Below, piece after piece: positions 17,012 to 24,710 of a stretch of 64,000 nt of DNA. Source of the stretch: Actinomycetospora sp. NBRC 106375 (GTDB taxonomy: Bacteria; Actinomycetota; Actinomycetes; Mycobacteriales; Pseudonocardiaceae); contig NZ_BSTS01000013.1 of assembly GCF_030269665.1 (NCBI RefSeq), positions 122,839 through 186,838 of the forward strand, given 5' to 3'. The notes under the pieces are model-generated. The model was not told the DNA's origin, did not search any database, and saw only the letters and a program-made list of their open reading frames with translations. Positions within the stretch are counted from its first letter, which is position 1, and the number at the start of each line of letters is the position of its first letter. Both the position numbers and the translations under genes were made by a program.

Positions 17012-17674
17012 TCAGCGGCCCGCCGTGACGGCCGCGCTCGCCGAGAGCGCGAGGGACGAGCTCGCCAGGGTCTCCTTGAGCACCTGGTGGGCCAGGAACA
17101 ACGAGTAGCCCGCGTCCGTCACCTGCAGATCGTGGTATGAGAGGGTCTGCGCGGTCAGCTGCACCGTCGCGCGGATCGGGTTCAGCGTCACGTCGAAGGC
17201 TTCCTCCGTGACGGTCAGGCCGGTCAGCCGCACCGGGACCACGCGGGTCGGACCCCACGCCAGCACGGTGAGCGGGGCCTCCGGCGGGAGGATCTCGATC
17301 GTGCCGGCGAGCAACATCGCCGCGGACGCGAGGACCTGGTCGGTCGAGGGGTAGAGCAGCATCTCCAGCGCCGCCAGCTGCGGGGCGACCCCGACGGTCG
17401 CCGCCACCGAGTCGCCACGCTCGAGATCGTCGGTGGCGTCCACCTCGACCGTCATGGCGATCATCTCCACGGGGGCGCCCCGCGTGCGCAGGGCGTCGCC
17501 CGGGGCGACCTGACCGGCCTCCGTGGCCGTCCGCGGCGTCAGCGTCCGGCTGACCTGATCGGGGTTGAATTGGAACGCGACGATCCGCGGAACAGAGCTG
17601 GTGCCGGCCACCGACATGATCGCCCCACGGAGCGTCCGTGGGCTCCCGGGAGAGCTGCCCATGGCGCGAAGCAT
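17012..17674 (-). CDS. CIS tube-family protein, first gene of the operon
   Basis: Residues 7-45 include GSPRTLRGAI and PRIVAFQFNPDQVSRTLTP, the typical N-terminus of the contractile-injection-system tube family (FQFNP core). The ATG at 17674 gives 220 residues. An ATG at 17662 is equally possible, since neither has a strong ribosome site. The ATG at 17617 would remove conserved residues. In eCIS operons such a protein precedes the LysM gene and probably forms the tube-initiating ring. No sheath, major tube or AAA+ ATPase gene precedes it; an attachment-site repeat begins 155 bp upstream. Confidence 0.8.
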   Translation of the reverse strand: MLRAMGSSPGSPRTLRGAIMSVAGTSSVPRIVAFQFNPDQVSRTLTPRTATEAGQVAPGDALRTRGAPVEMIAMTVEVDATDDLERGDSVAATVGVAPQLAALEMLLYPSTDQVLASAAMLLAGTIEILPPEAPLTVLAWGPTRVVPVRLTGLTVTEEAFDVTLNPIRATVQLTAQTLSYHDLQVTDAGYSLFLAHQVLKETLASSSLALSASAAVTAGR

Positions 17675-17828
17675 CGATCCAGCGCGTCATCGTCCTGTCA
17701 ATGCGACGTCACGTCGAAAGCAGTTGGGCGTGGTGAGGGCTCTCATCGCTCTGCCGTCGCGCTTGGCGGGCAGCGCCGCGCCCAGGACATCGCTCCCGCG
17801 CCAGCCAATGAGGATCGGCGTGGGACGG

Positions 17829-18029
17829 GTGAACCACCCCGACCTGTCGGAGACCGACTCGCTTGAGGGCCCGGCAAGCGTCGATCGCTCGGCGCCGCGA
17901 ATCTCGCACTCAGGTCCGCACCCAAGGACGCGGATGGATGCTCGCGGCGCCGCACGACTGGCATCAGATGCCCTGGTGGACCTGGGCGCCCCCGGCAGGA
18001 TTCGAACCTGCGACAACCCGCTTTAGGAG
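17829..18029. repeat. Left copy of the ~200-bp direct repeat, with tRNA 3'-end core (attL-like)
   Basis: This stretch matches 22456-22655 in the same orientation. The match begins at a GTGAACCACCCC block in both. The first ~160 bp are diverged (roughly three quarters identical by eye, one 1-base indel). The last 42 bp (17988-18029) are identical and equal the 3' part of the tRNA-Arg(CCT) gene, from the acceptor stem to the anticodon loop. Past 18029 the sequence leaves the tRNA, so this copy is not a working tRNA. Inferred to be an attachment site. Confidence 0.8.
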
Positions 18030-18122
18030 GCCGGCCGACCGCCAGTACTAGGCCTGCTACCAGGCACTTTGCTGACGCCGAAGGTCGCAGAACTCGCACC
18101 CACGGCCGCGTTCGACACGAGT

Positions 18123-18143
18123 TCGCACCCAAATCCGCACCCA
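18123..18143. promoter_or_regulatory. Candidate integrase arm-type site (one of three)
   Basis: Two CGCACCCA octamers start at 18124 and 18136, 12 bp apart, with a third single copy at 18095-18102. The same 12-bp pairing occurs at 22531/22543, and at 17905 (one mismatch)/17917. Each of those two lies 64 bp before a tRNA-derived core. Repeated octamers flanking att cores are typical arm sites for tyrosine recombinases. No integrase gene remains nearby. Confidence 0.5.
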
Positions 18144-18971
18144 GATGGAGATCATTCCGGCACCTCCGTGGCGATCGTCGAGATCAGTGCGCCAGTTCGC
18201 CGAGCGCACGCAGATCGACTCGACGGCCCACCGCCCCCCGCTGTTAGCGCGGGCGGCGTGCTCGCAGACGAACCTCACGAGCGGCCAGACGGCCGGTCTA
18301 TCTCGGCCGCGATGAAGGCCGACTCAGCCCTGAGGATCTCGTTGGCCCCGGCGCAGCTAGGCGTTCTCCTCAGTCGGGGCGAGTGAGCGAGAGCCCGCTG
18401 GCGCGTATTCCGACCTGGCGCATCCAGCCCCTACGGGACACCGCGACGAGCGCGGCGACGGTCTCCACCACCGTCGGCGCTCGGCGGGCCGAACCTTGTC
18501 GAGCCAATCGGCGCTGGCCCGCGTGGTCGGGGCGCCCCGCACTGGCCGGGCCGTGCCGCCTGCGTGCTCGCCTGGCGGCGTGCGAGTCGCCCTGCTGCGC
18601 CCCGACCCATACCTGCTCGCCCGAGAGTTCGAGCAGGACAGCGCCGGATAACCGAGCCAACGACATCGGTGGTCGCGGGCCCTGGGCGACATCGGTCTGG
18701 TTGTCGCCTTCGAGGGATCGCCATGGTGGTCCTCGCCGCCAGAGGTCGTTGTGGGGGATCGCCGACAGGCGCATCGCAGGGTTCCGAAGAGACCTACGAC
18801 GCGGCGATGCCGTATCTATCCTGTTCATCTGTTGTGTGCGCAGTCGACCGGGCCAATGGTTTCTAACGGCACCCGATGTCATGATTCTTGAGGACCGACT
18901 GGCTATGGACAGAATGTCCGCAAGGTCGGTTCTGCTCCAACTGTCCGACTTCGTTGCTGAGGAGGGCGAGT
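18144..18971. other. Non-coding or degraded stretch inside the element
   Basis: About 830 bp between the candidate arm sites and the orphan gene at 18972. Open frames on both strands are Arg-rich, lack ribosome sites and resemble no family I know. Base composition falls towards the right. The promoter of the downstream gene should be in the last 100-150 bp. Nothing else can be supported. Confidence 0.4.
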
Positions 18972-20159
18972 GTGGAAGAAAACTATGACGCTCGGCAGGC
19001 ACGGGAGCTGGCGGAAAGGGCGAGATCGACGAGAAGCTACGATCACCAAGACAAGGCATATGAGAACGCTGTAAGGAGCTACGAGCGCCTCTATAGGCGA
19101 GAGCCAGGTCTCTACTGGAGCGACTACTGGCAAGTACTCACCGACGGGTCATGGTGCCTACGTCGTCAGGCCCGTCTCGAACTTGCTGCGGCGTGGAGTC
19201 GCGAGGCCGAGGCGGTCCTGGCGAGGCGAGATGCCTACGAATGGAAGCGGGGGGATAGATCGGGTCTACCGGATCGCCGGGATGTGCTTCTGGAACTCGC
19301 TAAGCAGGCTAAGTACGAGAACAATGCGTCTGAAGCTGCTCGCATCCTCTCGCACGGGATCGAGCGGCAGGAACCTGACGTGGTTCACGAGCTCACCGAC
19401 TACTGTCTCCGACGGGCCGGCCCGGCCACCAAGAAGCATTGGTTAGCTCGCGCGATTGAGATCGGGGGCCCCCAGTGCGTCGCCGATCTCGCCTACGCCC
19501 TCGCACGGGAGAAACCGTCTAGTCTGGGGCTAACCGGGCTCGCTGATCTTCTCGAACGGGCGGCTGTGTTACCGGGTTCTGAGTCGCCATCGGGTCCGAT
19601 CTACCAGTTCGCCGAAGTCTTGACTCGTCAAGATGAAGGCGGCGACCGTCTCTCTCGGCTCGTCAGCCGGGTCGTAGAGATCGGCAGAGTAGAGCTGGCC
19701 GATCAGGTTGCGAAGTTAATAGCAGGCCGAATCGAGACGCTCCGAGCTGCCAGTCTGCTCGAACAGATGAGCGCTAGTGCCGACCCCGAAGTATCGTCAG
19801 TGGGTCTCCGTCACCTAAGTCGCATCTCTGTCGAGTTCCAAGACGACACCGCCAAGGCGACCTCTATTCTGACGCGAGCACTTTGTGAGGACCGAGCCGA
19901 TGTAGTGAAATCTACCGTAAGCGACTTGTTGTCGACGGGGAAGATCGCAATTGTGACGGAATGCCTCGACGCAGCTCTTGGCAGAGGTGGAGGCGGCATC
20001 GCGTGGCGAGGCTATCTCGATGTTGCGTATTTCCTCGCGATCGAAGGTGACCCTGAGTCGGCTCGTGAAATCTATCAGCGAATCATCGAGTCGGGCGACG
20101 AGAAGAGCGCAAAGCGCGCTGCCGGTAACCTCAAATTCTTGCGTTCTGTCGAGACGTGA
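18972..20159 (+). CDS. Orphan alpha-helical repeat protein (TPR/HEAT-like), unknown function
   Basis: The GTG at 18972 follows GAGGAGG by about 6 bases and gives 395 residues. The protein is almost wholly helical, with repeated helix pairs: DKAYENAVRSYERLYRREPG, LAKQAKYENNASEAARILSHG and a C-terminal EGDPESAREIYQRIIESG. This resembles tetratricopeptide or Sel1-like solenoids that bind partner proteins. No enzyme motif, signal peptide or membrane segment is visible. Composition is clearly less G+C-rich than neighbouring genes, and it uses the rare leucine codon TTA at 19443 and 19716. Both suggest recent transfer with the element, and TTA suggests developmental (bldA-type) control if the host has it. 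Function unknown. Confidence 0.75.
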   Translation: MEENYDARQARELAERARSTRSYDHQDKAYENAVRSYERLYRREPGLYWSDYWQVLTDGSWCLRRQARLELAAAWSREAEAVLARRDAYEWKRGDRSGLPDRRDVLLELAKQAKYENNASEAARILSHGIERQEPDVVHELTDYCLRRAGPATKKHWLARAIEIGGPQCVADLAYALAREKPSSLGLTGLADLLERAAVLPGSESPSGPIYQFAEVLTRQDEGGDRLSRLVSRVVEIGRVELADQVAKLIAGRIETLRAASLLEQMSASADPEVSSVGLRHLSRISVEFQDDTAKATSILTRALCEDRADVVKSTVSDLLSTGKIAIVTECLDAALGRGGGGIAWRGYLDVAYFLAIEGDPESAREIYQRIIESGDEKSAKRAAGNLKFLRSVET

Positions 20160-20875
20160 GAGCCTATCGGCGCGGGGCCGAGAACCGAAGGAGTGGAATG
20201 GCTCGCATGACAGATCGCCTGCGAGGCCGGTACAAGGCCCGGTTGCCCACCGCGTCCTCGACCGGCATGTGGCCACCGTGCCAGCGGGTGCCGAGCCTAT
20301 CGACCCGCTTCCCGGCAACCACTTGAACCAGGCATCCCGACTCCGCGCCACTCGCAGCACATCACCTCGACCAGACCGGGTGTGAACAGCGGTCCGCCGT
20401 GTTGGTGGTTGAGCTATGCGTCCTGCTCGCAGCGGTCGGGCCGGGTTAGACCCCGCATGACTGCCACCACGACGGTGCCGGTCCCGGGCGCCGTTCCTTC
20501 CCCGGGACGAAGTCCGGGACCGACCCTTCACTCAGCACTGGGTGTCGTTGTGCGCCGGACACCGCGAGTGAGGTCCCACTGTGAGCACTTTGGGTGCTCG
20601 CTCGGGCCACCCTGCAGATGCCGGCCCGTAGCCAGGTTTGGTGGTTGGGGCTCGGGGGTTGTCGGCAATAGAGAGTACTCGCTGGAACGGTGCCGTGGTC
20701 AAAGCTCAACTCTGGGGACGGTCGCGAAGAGAAGCAGAAGCGCAGAGGCCGCGAGGCGGGGCATTCAGACTCGGTTCAGGCTGGGTCTCCAACCGGCGTC
20801 GGCTCCTTAACAGTTCTGTACGTTATTCGTAAAGGGGCTCGGTCCGCGGGTGCGGGTGCGTTGCGTTGAGCAGAT
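20160..20875. other. Intergenic stretch without a recognisable gene
   Basis: About 715 bp after the orphan gene. Short frames are Arg/Pro/Ser-rich with no family resemblance. The segment is probably degraded element DNA. I see no RNA gene, repeat or terminator that I would defend. Confidence 0.4.
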
Positions 20876-21189
20876 CATGCGGCGTGCAATGCGAGCAGCA
20901 CGATGTGGGCGCGGGCGAACATAGCGGCGCACCCCGGCCCGAGGCCTAGCAGCGGCGAGATCGACACCGGACCAGGACCTGTCCACCGGTGGTGGCGACG
21001 TTGAGGATGTCGAGGTCCCAGCCTCGTGGCGCAGCGCTGGGGAGGGACCTCGCTCATCAGGGCGACGTCCACGGCGTAGAAGCCACCGACCGCGAATCCG
21101 CCCATCAGCGAGAACACCACGATGCCGGTGACGGTGGGCGCCTCGGGCGGCACCGCCGCCGCAGGAGAAGCCGGAGTGGTCAGGCTCGT
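20876..21189 (-). pseudogene. Fragment of an MFS transporter gene
   Basis: On the minus strand a frame reads PTVTGIVVFSLMGGFAVGGF then YAVDVALMSEVPPQ. This resembles the late transmembrane region of MFS sugar/drug transporters, where a GxGxxxAVDxALxxxVLP block is followed by a DLGxxN block. Reading then shifts frame and breaks down within 150 bp. The N-terminal two thirds of a transporter are absent. A decayed remnant. Confidence 0.5.
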
Positions 21190-21207
21190 GACGGAGACCC
21201 CTGCGGG

Positions 21208-21576
21208 TCAGGCGGTGAATGTGGCGATGGGTTGACCGACCTCCACAAGATAGGTCGAGAGCATTTGCCCAGTCCCAGGGCCGAGGTCGGTGGCGTTGTG
21301 TGGTGTTCGAGGCGGGATCAGGAAGCCGTCGCCAGCCTCGAGGGTCAAGGTGGAGCCCCCGGCGACCTCCATCTGCACGGTGCCGGCGACGATGTATCCG
21401 ACCTCCTCGCCGGGGTGGGTGTGCCAGCCGGACGCGACGCCAACGGGGATCTGGGTCAGCACCTGCACGATCTCTCGGCCCGAGATCGAGGAATCGGCCC
21501 GCTGGACCTCTCGGCGCTCGAGTGAGGCGGCGAGCGCGTCCCGCGGTGAGTTGCTGCCGGCCGCCTCAGAGCTCAT
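21208..21576 (-). CDS. Small cupin-domain protein
   Basis: It has 122 residues from an ATG at 21576. Both cupin motifs are present and intact: GWHTHPGEEVGYIVAGTVQM (two His and a Glu as metal ligands) and GDGFLIPPRTPHNA (fourth His). The single barrel is the size of small metal-binding cupins, which include dioxygenases, isomerases and sensors. The substrate cannot be told. It seems to be the only intact small metabolic gene among decayed ones in the element. Confidence 0.8.
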   Translation of the reverse strand: MSSEAAGSNSPRDALAASLERREVQRADSSISGREIVQVLTQIPVGVASGWHTHPGEEVGYIVAGTVQMEVAGGSTLTLEAGDGFLIPPRTPHNATDLGPGTGQMLSTYLVEVGQPIATFTA

Positions 21577-21720
21577 GGCTGACTCTTCTGCGAGGGGGAG
21601 CGCCGGGGTCGCGAGCTGCGCGCTGCCGTCCGAGGTACAAGTCGTGTCGCATTGAGAAGGATGCGGCGGCTTCGGCGACGGCGTAGGCAGCGTCTCGGGA
21701 GACGCTTGGCCACGGCGCGG

Positions 21721-22145
21721 TCATGGGGTGCCCTGGATTGTGGATGTGGTGTCGGCGAGGAAGGCGAGCAGCTCGTGGTTGACCTCCGAGCTATGGGTGA
21801 CGCACTGGACGTGGGGTCCGCCGTCGATCTCCACGTAGCGGGCGTTCGGTAGCGCGGCGCGCAGCCGGCGGCCCTGCCCGTCGATCGACAGGATGCGGTC
21901 GGCGGTGCCGTGCAGGATGAGGGTCGGTACGTCGATATGTGCGTAATCGGCGGTGAAGTCGTCGAGCCAGCCGAACACGCAGGCCCACGTCGCTTGGGGG
22001 GACGCGTCGGTGCCGGCGGCCCAGATGGCGCGGACGGTCTCCTCGCTGAGGCGCTTGCCGAGATTGTGGTCAAGATTGAGGAAGTCGCTGACCAGCCCGG
22101 TGAGCCAGGTGTAACGGTCGGCGAGGATGGCGTTCTGGACGTCGG
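21721..22145 (-). pseudogene. 3' part of an alpha/beta-hydrolase (haloperoxidase-like) gene
   Basis: The last ~140 residues of a hydrolase are readable: ADRYTWLTGLVSDFLNLD, then DFTADYAHIDVPTLILHGTA (with the catalytic Asp strand, DRIL) and GGPHVQCVTHSSEVNHELL (catalytic His). This fits the non-haem chloroperoxidase/esterase family of about 275 residues. The N-terminal half with the nucleophile Ser is missing. Immediately upstream the sequence becomes a transposase fragment on the other strand, so the gene was probably cut by an insertion. Confidence 0.65.
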
Positions 22146-22455
22146 CGACCCCGGCCGCGCGCGTGGCCGCCGCCCGGGTCACCGGCGGGATGGTCGTCGA
22201 GGTCTTCCGGGCCGCGGTCGCCGCCCGCCGGCCAGCGTGCTCTCCGACAACGGGATGGTGTTCACCACCCGCTTCGCCGGCGGCCGGGCCCGCGCCAAGA
22301 CCCGCAACGGGTTCGAGACCGAGCTCGCCGGACTCGGGGTCGAGCAGGAGAACTCCAAGCCGAACCACCCACAGACCTGCGGCAAGGTCGAGTGGCTGCA
22401 ACAGACCCAGAAACGCTGGCTGGCCGCCCAACCCGTCCAGCCGGCCACCGTCGCC
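22146..22455 (+). mobile_element. IS481-type transposase fragment
   Basis: Pieces of an rve integrase core can be read: VTGGMVVEVFRAAVAA in one frame, then, after a shift, VLSDNGMVFTTRFAGG and FETELAGLGVEQENSKPNHP followed by KRWLAAQP. This is the middle of an IS481-family transposase (DNG and NHPQTxGKVE blocks). Both ends are missing. The right end stops where the attachment repeat begins (22456), the left where the hydrolase remnant begins. Not functional. Confidence 0.7.
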
Positions 22456-22655
22456 GTGAACCACCCCGGCGTGTCGGACACCGAGGCGATTCAGGTCCGG
22501 GAGGCGTCGATCGCTTGACGCTGTGAATCTCGCACCCAAGTCCGCACCCACGGACACGGATGGATGCTTGCGGCGTGGCACTACCGGCATCAGATGCCCT
22601 GCTCGACCTGGGTGCCCCCGGCAGGATTCGAACCTGCGACAACCCGCTTTAGGAG
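22456..22655. repeat. Right copy of the ~200-bp direct repeat, overlapping the tRNA 3' end (attR-like)
   Basis: Partner of 17829-18029. The last 42 bp (22614-22655) are the 3' part of the functional tRNA-Arg(CCT) gene. The octamer pair CGCACCCA at 22531 and 22543 lies 64 bp before the core, exactly as in the left copy. Confidence 0.8.
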
Positions 22656-22686
22656 AGCGGTGCTCTATCCCCTGAGCTACGGGGGC
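22613..22686 (-). tRNA. tRNA-Arg (anticodon CCT)
   Basis: Read on the minus strand, the acceptor arms pair (GCCCCCG/CGGGGGC), the D stem is GCTC/GAGC, the anticodon stem CCGCT/AGCGG encloses loop CTCCTAA (anticodon CCT, codon AGG), and the T arm is GCAGG-TTCGAAT-CCTGC. The length is 74 nt with discriminator A. CCA is not encoded. Its 3' half is duplicated at 17988-18029. Confidence 0.95.
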
Positions 22687-22723
22687 CCGGGGAACAGCGT
22701 ACCGACCGCGGGGCCCGGGTGGA

Positions 22724-23005
22724 TCAGGTCCGGGCCGAGCGGGCGATCGGGCCGGACGGGGCGTCGTCGCGACCCGTGCGGGGCACCGACCACTTCAGCT
22801 CGATCTCCAGCTCCATCGTGTCGCCGTGCGGCTCGATCTCGAGCTCGCAGCGCAGCTCGTCGGCCAGGTGCAGCGTCACCGGCGCTCCGGTGAGGGAGAG
22901 CTCCACGGGGCCGCCGGCGGCGATCGCCGCCGCGAGGTCGGCGAGCCACCGCGCGGTCTCCTGGCGGGTCAGTGTCGCCTTCTGCTCGATCTCGCCCTTC
23001 GACAT
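22724..23005 (-). CDS. Amphi-Trp domain-containing protein
   Basis: It has 93 residues from an ATG at 23005 with a strong AGGAGG upstream. Residues 1-75 match the small amphi-Trp domain: MSKGEIEQKATLTRQETARW, LADLAAAIAAGGPVELSLTG, and a closing ELEIELKW strand. The domain occurs widely in actinobacteria and haloarchaea and its function is unknown. It stands alone beside the tRNA. Confidence 0.8.
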   Translation of the reverse strand: MSKGEIEQKATLTRQETARWLADLAAAIAAGGPVELSLTGAPVTLHLADELRCELEIEPHGDTMELEIELKWSVPRTGRDDAPSGPIARSART

Positions 23006-23247
23006 GACCCCTCCTCGCACGCGGTCGCCCGAGTGTGCGCGCTCCGCGGCCGGATGGGGATGCCTCACGCCGTTTCGGGCTCCTGCCGGATCGGGAAACG
23101 CGAGGACACCGCCGGCCGAGTGCTGGCGGGTGGGGCGGCTCCGTCGGGGTTGAGAAGGCAGCGCCGGCGGGGTCGTCACCTCGACCGCGGTCAGTGACGT
23201 GCCTCGACACCAAGCCGAGCACGACCTCACGGCGCGGAGGGTGGCGA

Positions 23248-23775
23248 TCAGGAGTACTCGACGACCGACTCGGCCTCGTCGGGCATGCGGCTCGCCGGCA
23301 CGTCGACGCGGCGCGAGTTCTCGGTGGCCTCGACCAGCGCCTGGTGGAAGCGGGTCATCTCCGGGCCGCCCTCGGCCGGGACGACGCGCGAGCCGCGCTC
23401 GGTGGACCCGACCGGGGTGCTGAGCAGCCCGAGGCCCTCGGCCGCCGTGGTCACCTCGAGCTGGTGGAGGCGGTGGAAGGCGAGCTGGAGGTCGGGGTCG
23501 ACGCCGTCGCGCTCCGGGTCGCGGTCGACGACCACGAGCACGTCGGGCGTGAGCAGCATCTCGGTGAACGTGTGCCGGGCGCGGCCGCGGCCGAGGAAGC
23601 GTCCGCCGCTCGCGACGACGTCGGTGCGCACGGCGTGCGTGACCTCGGGCAGCGGGTCGCGGACGAGCCCGCGCTGCTGGGCCTGCTCGCGGATCAGCGA
23701 GATGACGGCGATCGGCAGGCTGTGCACGCCGATGACGCGCGACGACGAGGCCGACGAACTGCGGTGGGTCCCCAC
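23248..23775 (-). CDS. Conserved hypothetical protein
   Basis: The GTG at 23775 is preceded by GGGAGGGG and gives 175 residues. The sequence reads SLPIAVISLIREQAQQRGLV, DVLVVVDRDPERDGVDPDLQ, and ends DEAESVVEYS. It looks like a small soluble alpha/beta protein without cofactor motifs. I do not recognise the family. The 241-bp gap downstream, to the amphi-Trp gene, shows no other gene. Confidence 0.6.
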   Translation of the reverse strand: MGTHRSSSASSSRVIGVHSLPIAVISLIREQAQQRGLVRDPLPEVTHAVRTDVVASGGRFLGRGRARHTFTEMLLTPDVLVVVDRDPERDGVDPDLQLAFHRLHQLEVTTAAEGLGLLSTPVGSTERGSRVVPAEGGPEMTRFHQALVEATENSRRVDVPASRMPDEAESVVEYS

Positions 23776-23914
23776 GACACCCCTCCCACTGCGCGCCGGA
23801 GCCGGGGATCCGACACCCGGAGGCACTCGCGACGTCGCATGGGTGTGGTCGGAGTGAGCCAGGTGCGCGTTACACCAGGACACCCGGTCGGATGACGCGT
23901 GCGACGGTGGAGGG

Positions 23915-24694
23915 ATGACCCACCAGGACGATCCGGACCTATCGGACGAGGTGGACCGGGCCGCGGACCTCCTCGCGCGGGCCCGGCGTGTCACGGTGCT
24001 CACCGGTGCCGGCGTCTCCACCGACTCCGGGATCCCCGACTTCCGCGGGCCGCAGGGCGTGTGGACCCGCGACCCGGCCGCGGAGCGCCTCGCGACCCTG
24101 CAGGCCTACGTCGAGGACCCGGAGGTGCGCCGCGAGGCGTGGCGCCAGCGCGCCGTGCACCCCGTCTGGGAGGCCCGGCCCGGTCCGGCGCACACGGCGC
24201 TGGTCGACCTCGAGCGCACGGGGCGGCTGCACGCGCTGCTCACCCAGAACATCGACGAACTGCACCAGACGGCCGGCTCGTCGCCGGACCTCGTGGTCGA
24301 GCTGCACGGGACGATGCACCACACGCAGTGCCTCTCCTGCGGCGCGCGGGCACCGATGGCCGAGACGCTCGCGCGGGTCGCGGCGGGGGAGGACGACCCG
24401 CCGTGCCCCCACTGCGGCGGCATCCTCAAGTCGGCGACGATCTCGTTCGGCGAGAACCTCGACGCGGGCGTGCTGATGCGCGCCCGGCAGGCGGCGATCG
24501 ACACCGACGTGCTGCTGGCGGTGGGGACCTCGCTCGGCGTCCACCCGGCCGCGGGCGTCGTCGACCTCGCCGCGGCGGCCGGCGCGTCGGTGGTCATCGT
24601 CAACGGGGCGGAGACGCCGTACGACGACGTCGCCGACGTCGTGCTGCGCGGCGGGATCTCCGAGCTGCTGCCGCGGCTGGTCGCCGGGCTCTGA
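23915..24694 (+). CDS. cobB: Sir2-family NAD-dependent protein deacylase (CobB-type)
   Basis: It has 259 residues. The Rossmann motif GAGVSTDSGIPDFRG, the NAD site TQNIDELHQTAG, the catalytic His in ELHGTM, four zinc cysteines (CLSCGA and CPHCGG), GTSLGVHPAAG and a final IVNGAETPYD are all present, so the enzyme should be active. It removes acetyl or other acyl groups from lysines, giving nicotinamide and O-acyl-ADP-ribose. ATG at 23915 with GGTGGAGGG upstream. Transcribed alone and convergent with the flavoprotein gene downstream. Confidence 0.92.
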   Translation: MTHQDDPDLSDEVDRAADLLARARRVTVLTGAGVSTDSGIPDFRGPQGVWTRDPAAERLATLQAYVEDPEVRREAWRQRAVHPVWEARPGPAHTALVDLERTGRLHALLTQNIDELHQTAGSSPDLVVELHGTMHHTQCLSCGARAPMAETLARVAAGEDDPPCPHCGGILKSATISFGENLDAGVLMRARQAAIDTDVLLAVGTSLGVHPAAGVVDLAAAAGASVVIVNGAETPYDDVADVVLRGGISELLPRLVAGL

Positions 24695-24710
24695 GCAGGC
24701 TCAGCGCCGG

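Larger units (their letters stand above)
17988..22655. mobile_element. Decayed integrative element at tRNA-Arg(CCT)
   Basis: The two exact 42-bp cores bound about 4.6 kb that lies on the 3' side of the tRNA, the classic position for tyrosine-integrase elements, which restore the tRNA end on insertion. Inside are lower-G+C orphan DNA, an IS481 fragment and broken genes. There is no integrase, excisionase or replication gene, so it is either a remnant or a passenger element that relied on another integrase. Confidence 0.65.

Noticed and set aside
4060..17674. Prophage tail module
   Set aside because: DUF4157, DUF6519 and paired J-type proteins point to eCIS; no capsid, terminase, portal or lysis genes are present.
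17988..18029. A second tRNA gene
   Set aside because: Only the 3' part (acceptor to anticodon loop) is present; the sequence past 18029 does not pair, so it is an att copy.
18383..18866. Small genes between the left att core and the orphan gene
   Set aside because: All frames are Arg/Pro/Ser-rich, overlap each other on both strands, and have no ribosome sites.
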